The position numbers and the translations under genes were made by a program. From Candidatus Krumholzibacteriia bacterium (lineage in GTDB: Bacteria > Krumholzibacteriota > Krumholzibacteriia > LZORAL124-64-63): a stretch of DNA of 64,000 nucleotides. How positions within the stretch are numbered: position 1 is the first letter of the stretch; each line of letters starts with the position of its first letter. The stretch covers positions 20,119 through 84,118 of the forward strand of contig JADGDU010000006.1 in the NCBI GenBank assembly GCA_016744705.1. The letters run 5' to 3'. Positions 63,268 to 64,000 of the stretch are shown in pieces. The notes beneath the pieces were generated by a model. That model was not told the origin of the DNA and ran no database searches. It was given only the letters and a program-made list of their open reading frames with translations.

Positions 63268-64000
63268 TTACACCACCCCCTTGGGCGAACGTTGGATGTA
63301 GGAGATGAAAGTATCCTCCAGGGAGTAGGGGGCTTCGTTCAATTCCCGCAACTGCCATTGGTTGTTGCTGGCCAGTTGGGCCAGATGGGTGACGAGGTCG
63401 CTGTTGAAATCGCCCCGCACTTCAAACCGGCAGCCTTTTTCTGAAGGCAGCGGCTTGAGGGACTGGACGCCAGGCACATTGTTCAGGGCTGCTTCCACTG
63501 CGGTTGAGTCTTGGTCCACTCCGAAAAAGATCCTGTTGGTGACCATGGCCTGGCGAGTGATGTCGCCCACGTCGCCGTCGGCAATGATGTGGCCTTCGTT
63601 GATGATGACCACCCGGTCTGTGACAGGGCGAACTTCCTGTAGAATGTGTGTGGAGAAGATGATGGTCTTGTGACCGGCAAGGCTCTTGATGAGTTCGCGG
63701 ATGCCCATGATTTGCAAGGGGTCCAGACCGCTGGTGGGCTCATCCAGGATGAGGATATCCGGGTCGTGAATCAGAGCCTGGGCCAGACCCGTGCGTTGTC
63801 TATAACCCTTGGACAGTTCGCCGATGGTCTTTTTATATTCGTAAACCAATCCGCAGGCTTCCACGCACCAATCCAGACGCTGGGATAGCCTTGATCCCGA
63901 GAGACCCCGGGCTTTTCCTACAAAATTCAAATACTCATGAACATTCATGTCCAGATACAGAGGTACATTCTCAGGTAAGTAGCCGATGCGGCGACGAACA
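63268..64000 (-). CDS. ABC transporter ATPase, GldA-like (cut by the window edge)
   Basis: C-terminal 243 residues; the frame stays open through base 64000 (RRRIGYLPENVPLYLD precedes the internal Met at 63948), so the start and Walker A lie outside. Visible: Q-loop region YLPEN, signature LSKGYRQRTGLAQAL, Walker B ILILDEPTSGLDP, switch FSTHIL. A C-terminal extension of about 70 residues (DSTAVEAALNNVPGVQSLK) is typical of ABC-2 ATPases. First visible gene of the GldA-F-G-DUF4340 operon. Confidence 0.93.
   Translation of the reverse strand, partial: VRRRIGYLPENVPLYLDMNVHEYLNFVGKARGLSGSRLSQRLDWCVEACGLVYEYKKTIGELSKGYRQRTGLAQALIHDPDILILDEPTSGLDPLQIMGIRELIKSLAGHKTIIFSTHILQEVRPVTDRVVIINEGHIIADGDVGDITRQAMVTNRIFFGVDQDSTAVEAALNNVPGVQSLKPLPSEKGCRFEVRGDFNSDLVTHLAQLASNNQWQLRELNEAPYSLEDTFISYIQRSPKGVV

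Overview
The window (about 52% GC by eye, no rRNA, tRNA or CRISPR seen) is a densely packed bacterial chromosome segment with about 45 protein genes. Three surface proteins end in FlgD/type 9-like C-terminal modules (PNPFNP motif, then a strand-rich domain ending in a short basic tail). There is also a PorV-like outer-membrane protein and a GldAFG-like ABC system. Together these point to a Gram-negative organism of the Fibrobacteres-Chlorobi-Bacteroidetes superphylum or an uncultured relative; the exact phylum cannot be told from the sequence alone. Several metabolic blocks look unlike that background, above all a fadN-fadA-fadE operon with a TetR-type FadR, arranged as in Bacillus.

Layout. 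1-6.7 kb: beta-oxidation operon fadN-fadA-fadE (minus strand) with divergent fadR; a sigma70-like promoter with a FadR-like box over the predicted start site lies between them. 6.9-13.5 kb: methylmalonyl-CoA mutase mutA-mutB and its chaperone meaB, split by a convergent Nudix gene. 13.5-20 kb: TPR protein, cysS with a zinc-ribbon insertion, a PhnDCEE-type ABC importer and a tetraheme cytochrome. 20-30 kb: two beta-helix surface proteins (one interrupted by two UGA codons), a HAMP-less chemoreceptor, a membrane-anchored PAS-exonuclease, an arylamine N-acetyltransferase and a glutaminase. 30.7-36 kb: modABC (minus), a POT-type transporter and a DHH-family phosphoesterase. 36-47.4 kb: a translationally coupled three-gene operon encoding a 2581-residue DUF11-repeat surface protein, a PorV/TPR protein and an HD-GYP c-di-GMP phosphodiesterase.

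47.6-57.6 kb is the most interesting part. An Rrf2-type Fe-S regulator with a 23-bp palindrome just upstream leads into sufB-C-D-S-U. The same strand continues, mostly with 4-base overlaps, into a DUF1858-DUF2249-DUF2249 protein, a multi-span membrane protein with intramembrane histidines, and a DUF59 (SufT/PaaD-like) protein. After 67 bp come a potassium channel whose RCK region is fused to a complete hemerythrin domain, and a free-standing hemerythrin. I read this as Fe-S assembly joined to a candidate module for sensing or repairing damage from oxygen, NO or iron stress, with an ion channel as one output. That reading is inference.

57.6-64 kb: an SsnA-like amidohydrolase, a small outer-membrane beta-barrel protein, and a GldA-GldF-GldG-DUF4340 operon that runs off the right edge.

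Physiology suggested: fatty-acid oxidation plus propionyl/methylmalonyl-CoA metabolism, molybdoenzymes, c-type cytochromes, peptide uptake, chemotaxis and c-di-GMP signalling, with a large investment in secreted repeat proteins.
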